Shown: one piece after another, positions 47,227-56,938 of the stretch | How the letters are laid out: each line of letters opens with the position of its first letter | Numbering within the stretch: the first letter of the stretch is position 1 | Assembly: GCF_017812015.1 (NCBI RefSeq) | Contig: NZ_JADQTN010000001.1 | Location: 970,501 to 1,034,500, forward strand | Direction of reading: 5' to 3' | From: Pontixanthobacter sp. CEM42 | Lineage (GTDB): Bacteria > Pseudomonadota > Alphaproteobacteria > Sphingomonadales > Sphingomonadaceae | DNA length: 64,000 nucleotides | Notes under the pieces: generated by a model | Database searches by the model: none | The model's input: the letters and a program-made list of their open reading frames with translations, nothing else | What the model was told of the DNA's origin: nothing | Translations under genes and position numbers: made by a program

Positions 47227-50200
47227 TCATGAGGGGGCCACACTGCGCGATTTGCTCGCCTGTGAGGCAAATACCGGGATAGCTGCGGCGATGGCCGGGA
47301 TCAGGGATATAACCGACCCGACCGTACCCTGATCGAGGAAAGCGAGCGCACCTGCCGCCACGACCACGAACACCAGCATCGGCAGGCGCAATTGCGACCA
47401 TGGCGATGCTTGCTCCACCATCTGACGGTACGCGTGGAATGTCTCCGGATTCTCATTTGTCCGCACCCAGAAAGCAAAGCTTTCATTCATAAGCATCGGG
47501 TTCGGATCACGCTTGATCAACTCACGGTTAATCAGGCTGTTTATAGTCCTAAAATCGGTCGTTTTGACGAAACGGTTGTTCGCCAGATGATACATTAGGA
47601 TCTGCTCTTCACGGGTCGAGCCAATCCACTTCATTTGGTAATAGTCGCTGAGCACATTCGCGAGATATTCGATCACCTGCTCGTGTAATGGTTGATCATC
47701 TGCGGCGTAGGTGCGGTAGGCCAAAGCAGGATTATGCCCATGCTTGGGTGCGCCGGGTTCATCACCTGATTTAACCTCCAGTTCTTCAAGAAAAGACTCG
47801 CGCTGCTTGCGTACGAGATCGTTGGGGATCGCCTCGAATTCCGTCCTGATCAGTTCCCTGAGCCACCGCGGGTCCGGCGTATCCTTATCGCTGGCTCCCG
47901 GCACACTCGACTGCCTCAATTCCCAATAGGAATCCCAACGGACAGTAACAAACTGCGCGAGCAGCAACGCCCAGTGACGCGCCTCATCGATGCTATCGAT
48001 GTCCTGCTGCAAGGTGTCACCGACATGCGTAAGTCGTTCCAACTCACGGACCTGTTGCAAGCGCTCGATCGGTAACATTTCGGAAAAGAAATGAACCTGA
48101 ACGCCTTCGACACCGAGCAGCCGCTCCAGGAAATCAAGCGCATCGCGCCGAAGGCTTGGCACTCCGATAATCCGCATCAAGCCGACTACAATCCAAGGGC
48201 GGTTGCGTGTCCGGATTGATGCCAGCTGAGATTCTGCATCGTCAACGCGCGCTAGGTCCACGTAATTATATCCGCCGATCCCCTCCAACGTGCCCTTGAG
48301 TTGTTCGAACTTATCGAACGGGTAGTTCACATAGAGCCGTAGAGGCGGTGGCCCACCAGGACGAACATCGGACATCTTGTCGATATCTGATCGATCGAAT
48401 TCGGGCCGAGGATGGAGCGAGCGGAATTCGAACAGGCCCATCCCGAAAAGAGCGCGACACAAATAGGCATATCCTAGGAGCCCCATTAGGCCGAAGACGA
48501 TAAACGGCGCGACTTGCAGAGACACACGCAGGGCAGAATCGAAAACCTTCTGCGTCGCAGCAGCTCGTTTATCGATGTCCGTTCCCGTGCCGACTCCGTC
48601 AATTTTGTCGATGTCTGCAATTCGGCCCTCGAGCACCTCCGCCGTGATATCTCGTTTCTCGCTAGGTCCGCCGTGCGCGGAGTATCCGGTGTCGGACTCG
48701 CTGAGTAAGGCGTTCACCCGGGGCTGATCCAGCGCCAGGATTGCGCGTCCGACAGCGCGTTGAAGCAATTGGCGGGAGTTGGTCGCTTCCGGAACGAGGG
48801 CCCGTGCAGTCGCATCACCTTCACCCTGAGCAGGCGTTACGCCGAAATGGGAATGTCTACTGATCCGCTTGAGCGCTCTGTCGATGCCGCCGGAACCAAG
48901 GCCGGAGGCAAACCGCACGCACTCTGCGCTGGCAGCGCTTGCGCCTGGCATTTCGCCTGCGATCCTGCTGCATTGATCCTCAAAGACATCTTTGCGACGT
49001 TCGGTTACTTGCGAAACGGCAACAACGTCCTGCGCAAGAAACTCTTCGAAAATAACGGTGGAAGCCGTGCGATATGCGAGAATTGACGGGATCACTGTGA
49101 CCAGTGTGACAATAAGCCCCTGAGTTACGGTCTGTCGGAAGATTGACGGTTTCAGGCCCACATTTTTGGAGAACCACCATTTCATTGGCTTGCTCACGCG
49201 TGCGAGACCAGCACGTTCGAACCATGCGGAATTAAGCAACGCGATCAACAATCCGGCGCCGACAAGGGTAAGCACCAGATAGAGAATCTTACTGTGCGTT
49301 TGAGCGAATCCAAGTGAAGAGAAAGCAAGGGCAGAGAATATCAAATACCCTGCGATCGAAACCATCGTGAGGCGGCGTAAAATCCGCTCCTTCCGCGCAG
49401 CGCGCCGCTCAGCTTCAGGATCGCTTCCAACTTCCGCCGCAACGCAATCTTCGCTACCCTGCCCATCTGCCAGGTCATCTTTCTGCGACTCCGGATTTTG
49501 CGGAGTGTTGGCAAGTGCCAACTGAATACCCAACGTCGCGCAGATCATCGCAAAGATTTGCCAGAAGGACGAATCGCCGCGGAGCAACGTGACCTGGAGC
49601 AGCGAGACGAAAACGAGCAAGATGCAGACCGCCAGCACATCCAGCTGGCCGATACGGCCAACTCGACCGTTCATCTTTGCAAATTGTATCCGGCGCACGT
49701 CAGGCCAGAATATCGCAACCAATCGTTGCCGATCGATCATCCCAAGGGCGATGGCAAATACGGCGGTTACAAAGCCAATCAACAGGATCAGACCGACAGA
49801 CAACGCGGCAGGTGTGATAGCCAATCGCTCCGCCATTTCAGCCGGGTACCATACGACAATGGCCCAGTTACCGCGGCATGATGGCGCCGCGCTCAGCCGA
49901 ACTTCACGCCCGGTGTACCGCATGGTGAAAGCCTTGCTTGCAGCGGGCGACATCACCTCTCTGGTTTCGTTGCTCACCTGTTGCGGTTTTGAGCAAGTAC
50001 GCATGGTCTCATCGAGCACGCGGCGCAGGAGTGGGACATCATCCACCCGTTCTCCCCAGCGTTCCGAGCCAGCTCGGCTTGGATCACTATGCTGCAGAAC
50101 TTCAAGCGTCTCCGTATCGAGCACGGCGAAGGAGTACCCTTCGGGCAATGGTACATCACGCGAGAAAAATGGCTGGCGGTTGGCCAAAACATACTGGACG

Positions 50201-51939
50201 TCAGGGTTCGAGGTGCCGGGCGATGGCCGCCATAGGCCTGGGTCAAACGATCCCCTTCTTCGCCAGTCGTTCTCCGCACCATCCCCGTCGCCGCCGGTGG
50301 CCACGGTCGAGCCGACTTGTAGCATGGAAATGAGAGTGGAGTTTCCCTCCACCAGAGACGGAACTACCGAGGCTACGTAATTTTCCACCCCACGATCGCC
50401 ACCTGGTATTTCGAGGAATGTTCGCTCGGCAGCTCGGCGGAAATAGCGGCGACTTGCCACCCCTTTGCTGGGCGGGTTCGTGATCAGATAGTTGAACAAG
50501 GGTGTCCAGCACGCCTCAGGCTCACAGTTCTCTGGGGCGGGTCTCAGGACATTCGTCGCATCTCCATAAAGATACAGCAATGCACCTTGATCGGAGACCG
50601 CAAAAACGTTCTCCATGCCCTTTGAAACTTGCACATCGCGCAGCGTTTTGGGTTCACCACCGCTGTCGATAGTGCCCGAACTGCCGTTCTTTACCAGGTC
50701 AATCAGCGTCGAGTTCGTCTCGCTGATCTCACGATCAGAATCCGCCGCCAACTGCGTTGCTAGCCCTTGGGCATCACTGTCAAAATTCTGGCGTAACTCC
50801 AACCACTGCGCCCATACGATCGAGATGACGAAAGTAGTCGCAATAGCGAGCGGTACTGAAGCAATTATCGCCGCGACATCGGGCCAGTTCATGCTCGACC
50901 TTTTGTCGATCAGCCAGAGTTTGCCAATGGGGACAAGTAAGAGCAATAATACGATCGCGGCTACAAAGCTCGCCCTCGTCAAAGGTGAAAGGCTTGAGAT
51001 GTCGGACATCAAACCCCGATCACGAACAATCCCCACCAGATAACATTCACGGGGTGGGCAAACCTGACCTTCTGACTTGAAACCCGTTCGTCCTACCAAC
51101 AACGCTCGGCGGATGTTGAGGGGAATTGCATGGACCACGACCTCTGCGCCGCCCATGTTGACCTTGACTGGCCCGCCTAGCGACAAAGTCTCAGGTTGAA
51201 TCTCACGTTGCTTTCCTTTGGCGTCTTCGTCGATCAGGATAGTCTGAGGTTGCGGATCCCAACCGATCGGTTCGCCGGATTCCAAAATCGACTGCAAATT
51301 TGCCGGCCATGCCGCGTCCCCGCGTAGCGAGATCGCAAAGTCCCAGTCGCGCGTGATGATCGCAATATCGGTAACTGCCAATGTGTCAGCGTTGCCGCTG
51401 AGCCGTTCATTGATCTTTTCAAACTGATCTTTGCCGTCTGCATCGGCATCGTTGGGATTGCGTGAGGGCCCGTCCGCCTCAGTTGACAAGACAGTCCGAC
51501 GATCCCGCGCCTGTTGTCCTTCGAAGGTCAGTTTTACGTTCTTGAGAGAGCACTTTTGTGCGTCAGCAGACGTCGATTTCTTAGCTTTGGTGGCTCCTGC
51601 TTCGGCATCCTCCCCGATTTGGGACACAGCCGCTACTACCGTTCCCTCGACCCGTTCGTCACTAAGTTCAGTCGTCTCCGTTGTCGCACTTTGCTGCGTA
51701 ACTTCTGAGCATGCTTTGGCGCGGGATACATCGCTGATATCGCGCAGCGCGTGCTCGATGCGCTTCAATTCCCCGTATGCAACATCTCTGCGGACCGATG
51801 TCTCACGATCTCGCGCCTCGACTACAATTAGGAAGAATGCGAGGCCGAGAAATGTCATGACGGTCAGAAATGCACCGAGCACACGTAAAGCGCGTGGCAT
51901 GGGCCCGCCCTTTGCACTGCTCTGCTTCTTTTCCGTCAT
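47227..51939 (-). CDS. Very large multi-pass membrane protein, putative sensor/platform
   Basis: A 1570-residue protein I cannot place in a named family. A first helix near residues 17-41 is followed by an extracytoplasmic domain (to about 315) and two helices (about 320-380). A second extracytoplasmic domain of some 330 residues has Cys pairs and Cache-like positioning. A cluster of six or seven helices follows (about 715-980), then another extracytoplasmic loop and a helix near 1170. The cytosolic part (about 1200-1510) starts LRLYVNYPFDKFEQLKGTLE and ends in a winged-helix-like LINRELIKRDPNPMLMNESF. Two C-terminal helices close the protein. The start has no competitor. A sensor passing signals to the coupled hydrolase/caspase is an inference. 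Confidence 0.8.
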   Translation of the reverse strand: MTEKKQSSAKGGPMPRALRVLGAFLTVMTFLGLAFFLIVVEARDRETSVRRDVAYGELKRIEHALRDISDVSRAKACSEVTQQSATTETTELSDERVEGTVVAAVSQIGEDAEAGATKAKKSTSADAQKCSLKNVKLTFEGQQARDRRTVLSTEADGPSRNPNDADADGKDQFEKINERLSGNADTLAVTDIAIITRDWDFAISLRGDAAWPANLQSILESGEPIGWDPQPQTILIDEDAKGKQREIQPETLSLGGPVKVNMGGAEVVVHAIPLNIRRALLVGRTGFKSEGQVCPPRECYLVGIVRDRGLMSDISSLSPLTRASFVAAIVLLLLLVPIGKLWLIDKRSSMNWPDVAAIIASVPLAIATTFVISIVWAQWLELRQNFDSDAQGLATQLAADSDREISETNSTLIDLVKNGSSGTIDSGGEPKTLRDVQVSKGMENVFAVSDQGALLYLYGDATNVLRPAPENCEPEACWTPLFNYLITNPPSKGVASRRYFRRAAERTFLEIPGGDRGVENYVASVVPSLVEGNSTLISMLQVGSTVATGGDGDGAENDWRRRGSFDPGLWRPSPGTSNPDVQYVLANRQPFFSRDVPLPEGYSFAVLDTETLEVLQHSDPSRAGSERWGERVDDVPLLRRVLDETMRTCSKPQQVSNETREVMSPAASKAFTMRYTGREVRLSAAPSCRGNWAIVVWYPAEMAERLAITPAALSVGLILLIGFVTAVFAIALGMIDRQRLVAIFWPDVRRIQFAKMNGRVGRIGQLDVLAVCILLVFVSLLQVTLLRGDSSFWQIFAMICATLGIQLALANTPQNPESQKDDLADGQGSEDCVAAEVGSDPEAERRAARKERILRRLTMVSIAGYLIFSALAFSSLGFAQTHSKILYLVLTLVGAGLLIALLNSAWFERAGLARVSKPMKWWFSKNVGLKPSIFRQTVTQGLIVTLVTVIPSILAYRTASTVIFEEFLAQDVVAVSQVTERRKDVFEDQCSRIAGEMPGASAASAECVRFASGLGSGGIDRALKRISRHSHFGVTPAQGEGDATARALVPEATNSRQLLQRAVGRAILALDQPRVNALLSESDTGYSAHGGPSEKRDITAEVLEGRIADIDKIDGVGTGTDIDKRAAATQKVFDSALRVSLQVAPFIVFGLMGLLGYAYLCRALFGMGLFEFRSLHPRPEFDRSDIDKMSDVRPGGPPPLRLYVNYPFDKFEQLKGTLEGIGGYNYVDLARVDDAESQLASIRTRNRPWIVVGLMRIIGVPSLRRDALDFLERLLGVEGVQVHFFSEMLPIERLQQVRELERLTHVGDTLQQDIDSIDEARHWALLLAQFVTVRWDSYWELRQSSVPGASDKDTPDPRWLRELIRTEFEAIPNDLVRKQRESFLEELEVKSGDEPGAPKHGHNPALAYRTYAADDQPLHEQVIEYLANVLSDYYQMKWIGSTREEQILMYHLANNRFVKTTDFRTINSLINRELIKRDPNPMLMNESFAFWVRTNENPETFHAYRQMVEQASPWSQLRLPMLVFVVVAAGALAFLDQGTVGSVISLIPAIAAAIPVFASQASKSRSVAPS

Positions 51940-52040
51940 GCTTAGCCCCCGGATGGTTCTCCCATTGCGACCCGAAGCCGGCTCATGTCAGCCAGCACAC
52001 TGTTTGAGCGTGATTTTGCTCACAGTACCTTTTTCATGGA

Positions 52041-55000
52041 TTAGCCGTCGGCTCCCTCTAGCTTCTCAAACATCTCTGGCAGCAGAGTATTCCGATACAA
52101 TGCTTCGAAATCCTCCGATGTGATTGCGTTGCCTTGCCCCCTGCGGCTGAGCAATCGGAAGAACGAACCCCATTGCTTCTCCGTCAGGCTATCGAGCGCA
52201 TCCTTCTCTTTCAAAAGGGCCATGAATTGCGCCTCTGGGATCAGTCCGCCATCATGTTGCACGGCGAGTTCTTCCAGCGCATGCACATACTCTGCCAGTT
52301 GCTTCTCATCGACCATTCCATTTTGATCATAGATCATCGTCCGCTTCTTCGGGCGACGCTTGGCCATTTCCGACATCGGGATGCCTTTGCCTAGAAGAAG
52401 GTTCTTGAGCCCGCCAAACTTAAAGGTCGAACCTATCGCAAGGTACAGCGCACGCAGGCCGCTAGCTTCGAATATCTTCCAAGCCTTGTGGTTCTCTGAG
52501 AACCCAACGCGCGAAATGTCTTTGCCGAGATTGAACGGTAGAACATGTGCTTCCATATCCGTCAGGCGCAGCTTCACACCCTTTCTGTCCTCATCACCTC
52601 TGTATTTCTTCAATCGATTGACTTCATCCTGGTTCAGCATCCAGCCACTGGCGAAGTCCGGGTATGCTGGCGAACGATAACCTGGCCACGGATATTTCTT
52701 CTCCGACCAAATCGCATTTGCCGCCTCGATAAATTCTTTGCGCGATACGCCATCAGGATCGTCCGCTAGAACATCGCGGCCAAATATGCGGTTGTTATTC
52801 TCCGTATCAGCCAGAACAACTTCGTCAGTCAGATCGACGATATATACCGTTCCGGCGTGCTCTAATCGGATCATCCGGTTTGCGACGTCATCGGCAAAAT
52901 GCTCAGGTTTCCAAGCATCGCCAAGGCCCATGTCGCGAATATTCTGATCGCCCCACTCGATAATACCGTTGGCCTCAAGCGGATGCTCCTCGGGATTGTC
53001 GCGCGCATTGGTCCCCGCATATTCATAGGTGTTGACCGTCTGACGGTTCTCTAACCATTCCCTGAGTTCGGGGCAGTGAAGGTAGAGCAGCTTCTCTTTG
53101 TCGACTGCTTCCACCACATTAATTGCCGTCCAACTGACCTCATCGGGGCGCCATTTCTCGGTAAGATACGGGTTCTTCCGAATGCGACTTGTCGCCTCCT
53201 GAACAAAGGTCTGGAAACCTTCGTTGGTGATCGCCAGTCCTTCCGGTCGGTGCTCGTTCAGAGTCAAACCGATGACCGCGTCCAGCGTGTCGATACCGCC
53301 GGGATAAAGCGCCTCGAGCTTTCCAATTGTTTCCTGCGACGCACTACTCGACGGGTCTAGAAACAAGTGCTCCCACTTCTCGCTCGGCGGAATGTTGTGT
53401 GCCTTCTGGTAATCGGTCCAAGAAGGTGTGCCGCGCTGCCTATCCTTCCGGATTTCCTGCTCGAGCATGTCCATCACGCCCTCTTCAGTCGCCATGTTTT
53501 TGAAAAAGTCGGCTGTATTTCCTGCAACCGGAGCACCAAGCCGTGTGTGCATCATGTAATAATACACCGCACCCAGACCTTTTTTGCGGATGAACTCATG
53601 CCCATCCAACTCGCGAAGATTCATCATGTTTTCTTTGTGGGTGTTGTCGCCAACCGGCTCACCGATTGGCGGGCACTTTAACTCATCAACCCAAATCTGA
53701 TGCCCGAAGCGATAGGCTTTGGAGAAAAAGTTGCCCTTGATCTCTGGCTTGTCCTTATCGACTTTCCCTGCAGCGATGCCGTGGGCAATCGGGTCTCTTC
53801 CCTGCTCGGGACGATAAATCTTCTTCTCGAAATGCGGTAGTTTACGCTCCGCGCGGCCAAACAAATTTGCGTTCAGACCATTCACCACGGCCTCATTCGC
53901 GAACAGCGTATGCGTCCAAGTACCAGTGTGAATTTTGACGTAGGTCATTGTCACGACACGGCGGGCAATCTGGAAAATTTGATTGTCAGACCAGTGACCG
54001 TAACGCTCCTTCAGAATGCCTGCCGCCCAATTGTGGTGACGGGCGTAAAGTGTGTGCTCCGCTTCGAGTGGAGCGGTCATGTTACGGCCAAAGCCCGTCA
54101 CAATCTGACCAATTTTTTGCCCGTCCTTTCCGCTTTCGACGTCCCTGACCGGCAGATACAGGCCGCCATTGCCCTCTTTGTCCATGCCCTCGAGGAATAT
54201 CTTGCCGCCCGGCACTTGCGTACCATCGTCGAACGACCGAATTGCGGCGAGCGTTTCAATGTCGCTGCCATAGATGTGGCTCATGTCCCACCAGACGGTG
54301 GTGCCATGCATTCCCTCGCCATCATCACGCAAAGCGTTCGGAGCATCTGAGCGGCTCCATTTATGCGTTACACCTAACTCAGCCAGCTCGCTGTCTGGAT
54401 CGATCTCAATCGCATGTTTCAACGCATTGTCAGGTGCTGTCTGTGCGACATCATGGACCAACTGCTGCAAATGCGCCGCAGCGTGAAAGCTTGCGGTTAA
54501 TGCCTCCTTGGTTTCACCATTACGATAACCGAATACTTTGGCGACCTCCGCTTCACTCGGCAGGTTCGGATTGTTCGACTGGTCCTGCGGGCGGTAATTG
54601 ACTGGCATTCCGTGATCGACGAACTCTTGTCCGACGCGGCCTTCTCCCGGGCCAAATCGCGTGTCTAGATGCGCACCATCGGGCGTGAAGCCCGAATCCG
54701 CCCATTTTGGTGTTTGCCCCTTTTTGAGTTGCCCAACGATATCATGGCGCTCACCATCTGGATCACGCTCTCTTTTCGCCATCCAGTTTCGTCCGTCTGA
54801 CAATGCTGCAAGCTGTAATATGCCGATGCGATGCTGGGTCCAACGCCCGGGATTGCCCGGTGTAGCCCCTCTGTTGGCCAAACTACCGATTGGCCCCAAC
54901 GCAAGCGAGACCAACGAGTCTTTGAAGTTGCGAAGATGGTCACGCAAAGACTTGCTAGGAACAATATCTCCCGGCCGCTGAAAATCGTTGCAGAGCACCC

Positions 55001-55409
55001 AGCTTGCCGGGTTCGTCTTATATGCCTCTGCCGGATCAAGTGTCAGATATTCTTTGGTTAGACCGTTGAGGCGAAGCGTGGCCGCACCATTTTTCGCGCT
55101 GATCCGGTCTGCCTTGATTTGATCCTGCCAAGATTTCGCGAATTTATGGTCAGGTTCTTTGTCGATAGCGCGTTGAAGCCAATCGGCAGAATCGCCAAAC
55201 TCTCCGGTGTTGCGCGAAGCATGTGCTGCAAGAGCATAATCCGCTGCGGTTGCAGTCCCGTGCTCGTGCCGCTCGTTATAGCGATCGAGGGCGGCGGAGA
55301 AATTCCCGGCGTTGATCTGATCCAACGGATCAGCAGAATTAAGGTCAGGTTGTTGATTGTGAGCTTGAGAGAACGGGCAGCCCCTCGTTTCAATATTCAC
55401 GTCCGACAT
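52041..55409 (-). CDS. Animal-type haem peroxidase (peroxidase/cyclooxygenase superfamily) with TPR-like start and EF-hand-like end
   Basis: A 1122-residue protein without signal peptide. Residues about 30-95 look like one or two TPR hairpins. The catalytic core shows His319 in LQQLVHDVAQTAP (candidate distal haem ligand), VWWDMSHIYGSD, the signature LYARHHNWAAGILKERYG, KIHTGTWTHTLFANEAV, and the proximal His570 in FSKAYRFGHQIWVDEL (the F-R-x-G-H motif). The KIHT segment is strikingly like plant alpha-dioxygenases, so a fatty-acid oxygenase is possible. Residues about 1030-1110 resemble a degenerate EF-hand pair (YDQNGMVDEKQLAEYV). GGAGGT precedes the ATG. First gene of the cluster. Confidence 0.88.
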   Translation of the reverse strand: MSDVNIETRGCPFSQAHNQQPDLNSADPLDQINAGNFSAALDRYNERHEHGTATAADYALAAHASRNTGEFGDSADWLQRAIDKEPDHKFAKSWQDQIKADRISAKNGAATLRLNGLTKEYLTLDPAEAYKTNPASWVLCNDFQRPGDIVPSKSLRDHLRNFKDSLVSLALGPIGSLANRGATPGNPGRWTQHRIGILQLAALSDGRNWMAKRERDPDGERHDIVGQLKKGQTPKWADSGFTPDGAHLDTRFGPGEGRVGQEFVDHGMPVNYRPQDQSNNPNLPSEAEVAKVFGYRNGETKEALTASFHAAAHLQQLVHDVAQTAPDNALKHAIEIDPDSELAELGVTHKWSRSDAPNALRDDGEGMHGTTVWWDMSHIYGSDIETLAAIRSFDDGTQVPGGKIFLEGMDKEGNGGLYLPVRDVESGKDGQKIGQIVTGFGRNMTAPLEAEHTLYARHHNWAAGILKERYGHWSDNQIFQIARRVVTMTYVKIHTGTWTHTLFANEAVVNGLNANLFGRAERKLPHFEKKIYRPEQGRDPIAHGIAAGKVDKDKPEIKGNFFSKAYRFGHQIWVDELKCPPIGEPVGDNTHKENMMNLRELDGHEFIRKKGLGAVYYYMMHTRLGAPVAGNTADFFKNMATEEGVMDMLEQEIRKDRQRGTPSWTDYQKAHNIPPSEKWEHLFLDPSSSASQETIGKLEALYPGGIDTLDAVIGLTLNEHRPEGLAITNEGFQTFVQEATSRIRKNPYLTEKWRPDEVSWTAINVVEAVDKEKLLYLHCPELREWLENRQTVNTYEYAGTNARDNPEEHPLEANGIIEWGDQNIRDMGLGDAWKPEHFADDVANRMIRLEHAGTVYIVDLTDEVVLADTENNNRIFGRDVLADDPDGVSRKEFIEAANAIWSEKKYPWPGYRSPAYPDFASGWMLNQDEVNRLKKYRGDEDRKGVKLRLTDMEAHVLPFNLGKDISRVGFSENHKAWKIFEASGLRALYLAIGSTFKFGGLKNLLLGKGIPMSEMAKRRPKKRTMIYDQNGMVDEKQLAEYVHALEELAVQHDGGLIPEAQFMALLKEKDALDSLTEKQWGSFFRLLSRRGQGNAITSEDFEALYRNTLLPEMFEKLEGADG

Positions 55410-55734
55410 CTGATGACCACCTCCGCTGTGTTTCGCTGCGACCAGAGTAGAGCTTCTTGCGCAACTCTTTCACGACGCGATTGTAACACAAAACTACAGC
55501 AATCCAATCTGTGCTTCATTTTCTACTGAGTAAAGCGGATTCTTATCAATTCCCCCAAATACATCGATGAACCCATGCGGTGTTAACAGTTCGTGATCGC
55601 CGATTAATGTTACTTATTAATCTCAGGCGCTAATCACAGCGAAGATTCCAATCATATTCAACATCGCTTGATTTATATATCTAGGTTATCTGTGTTACTT
55701 CGAATATTCATTTCTGTGTTGGGAGGCTTCATAA
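55410..55734. promoter_or_regulatory. Divergent control region of the peroxidase cluster and the catalase-like gene
   Basis: A 325-base AT-rich gap between two divergent genes, so both promoters should be here. It holds the inverted repeat GATTAAT-N7-ATTAATC at 55602-55622, a plausible dimeric-regulator site near its middle. No RNA gene or small coding frame is evident. No regulator gene is present nearby. Confidence 0.55.
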
Positions 55735-56910
55735 ATGCTGCGTGCAGTACATCGATTGCTCGAGTTTGGGTTGCAGCTAGAACGCCGTTTCGAGCCCTTC
55801 TTCCGGCCGGTCCTAGACCGTTTGCTGCGGATGCCGCTGACTCGGTTCTTCAACTGGACAATTAACATTACGCGCAGCCGGGATGTTCCAGGTATCGCTG
55901 AAGAGCGTGTAGCGGATGATGAAGAGCAAAGCCTCGATACGATCATCGCGGAAATGTCTCGGCATCTGGATATCGATTTCACGCCCGGCAATTATGAGAG
56001 AGCCGGAAACACCAAAACGCACGGTGTTGTGCGTGCCGTTTTCGAAGTTAACCCAAACCTGCCGGAAAATTTACGGCGCGGGATCTTTGCGGAAGAGCGT
56101 AACTTTCCAGCTTGGCTCCGTTTTTCCAATCCTGGCCCGCATGTGACACCGGATATCGAAGATGTTGGCTTCGGGAGTATCGGGGTGAAGCTGATGGATG
56201 TCCCCGGCGAAAAGCTGATGGATGACGAGAAATTTACACAGGACTTCACCGCGATCTCGACGATCACTTTCGTCACACCGGACACGCGCGAAAATGCGAG
56301 ACTGCAATATTGGAGCCGTCGCCATCTGCCGATCTGGTATTTCATCAATCTTCGGCACTCGCACATCCGCGATTTCATCATGCAGGCCCTGTGGAACAGG
56401 ACCCTCTCAAGCCCGTTTGCTACCGAATATTTCAGCTGTGTTCCCTATCTCCTGGGGCCGGATCAAGCGATGCAGTACAGCTTCCATCCGTTGAGCGACG
56501 TGCCGACCAATATTCCAGGCCTACCCGCCAATCCTCCGGAGAATTACCTGCGCGACAATATGGCCAAGGCGCTGAGCGAGGGGGATGTGAAGTTCGAGAT
56601 GCGTGTGATTTTGCAAAAGGATCCGTTCCTAATGCCGGTCGAACAGAATGCGGTGCTGTGGGACGAGCGTTTGTCACCCCGCATCCCGGTCGCAACTATC
56701 ACTATTCCGAAGCAAGAATTCCAGTCAGAGGCACAGTTTAAATTTGCGCGTCAACTAACGATCAATCCGTGGCATTGCCTGCCCGAGCACAGACCGCTTG
56801 GCAACCAAAGCCGCGCGCGCAAACGCATGTATCATACAATGTCGCGCTATCGGCAAATGAAGAACAGTGAAACGCATATTGAGCCAACCGGAAGTGAGAT
56901 CTTCGAATAG
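55735..56910 (+). CDS. Catalase-like haem protein
   Basis: A 391-residue protein of the catalase superfamily, shorter than true catalases (about 480 or more). The distal His96 lies in NTKTHGVVRAVFEV, followed by FPAWLRFSNPGPH and FGSIGVKLMDVPG. The proximal ligand is Tyr366 in R362-K-R-M-Y366 (RARKRMYHTMSRYR), the R-x-x-x-Y motif. Such small members include fatty-acid hydroperoxide-metabolising enzymes (allene oxide synthase type) as well as weak catalases or peroxidases, so the activity is open. GGGAGG precedes the ATG. It has no signal peptide and is divergent from the haem peroxidase cluster. Confidence 0.88.
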   Translation: MLRAVHRLLEFGLQLERRFEPFFRPVLDRLLRMPLTRFFNWTINITRSRDVPGIAEERVADDEEQSLDTIIAEMSRHLDIDFTPGNYERAGNTKTHGVVRAVFEVNPNLPENLRRGIFAEERNFPAWLRFSNPGPHVTPDIEDVGFGSIGVKLMDVPGEKLMDDEKFTQDFTAISTITFVTPDTRENARLQYWSRRHLPIWYFINLRHSHIRDFIMQALWNRTLSSPFATEYFSCVPYLLGPDQAMQYSFHPLSDVPTNIPGLPANPPENYLRDNMAKALSEGDVKFEMRVILQKDPFLMPVEQNAVLWDERLSPRIPVATITIPKQEFQSEAQFKFARQLTINPWHCLPEHRPLGNQSRARKRMYHTMSRYRQMKNSETHIEPTGSEIFE

Positions 56911-56938
56911 AGCGGTTGCTAGCATCCAGTACGGATAA

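Noticed and set aside
47227-51939. STAND or KAP-type NTPase assignment for the giant membrane protein
   Set aside because: No Walker A motif was found; one strand-helix stretch is only vaguely similar.
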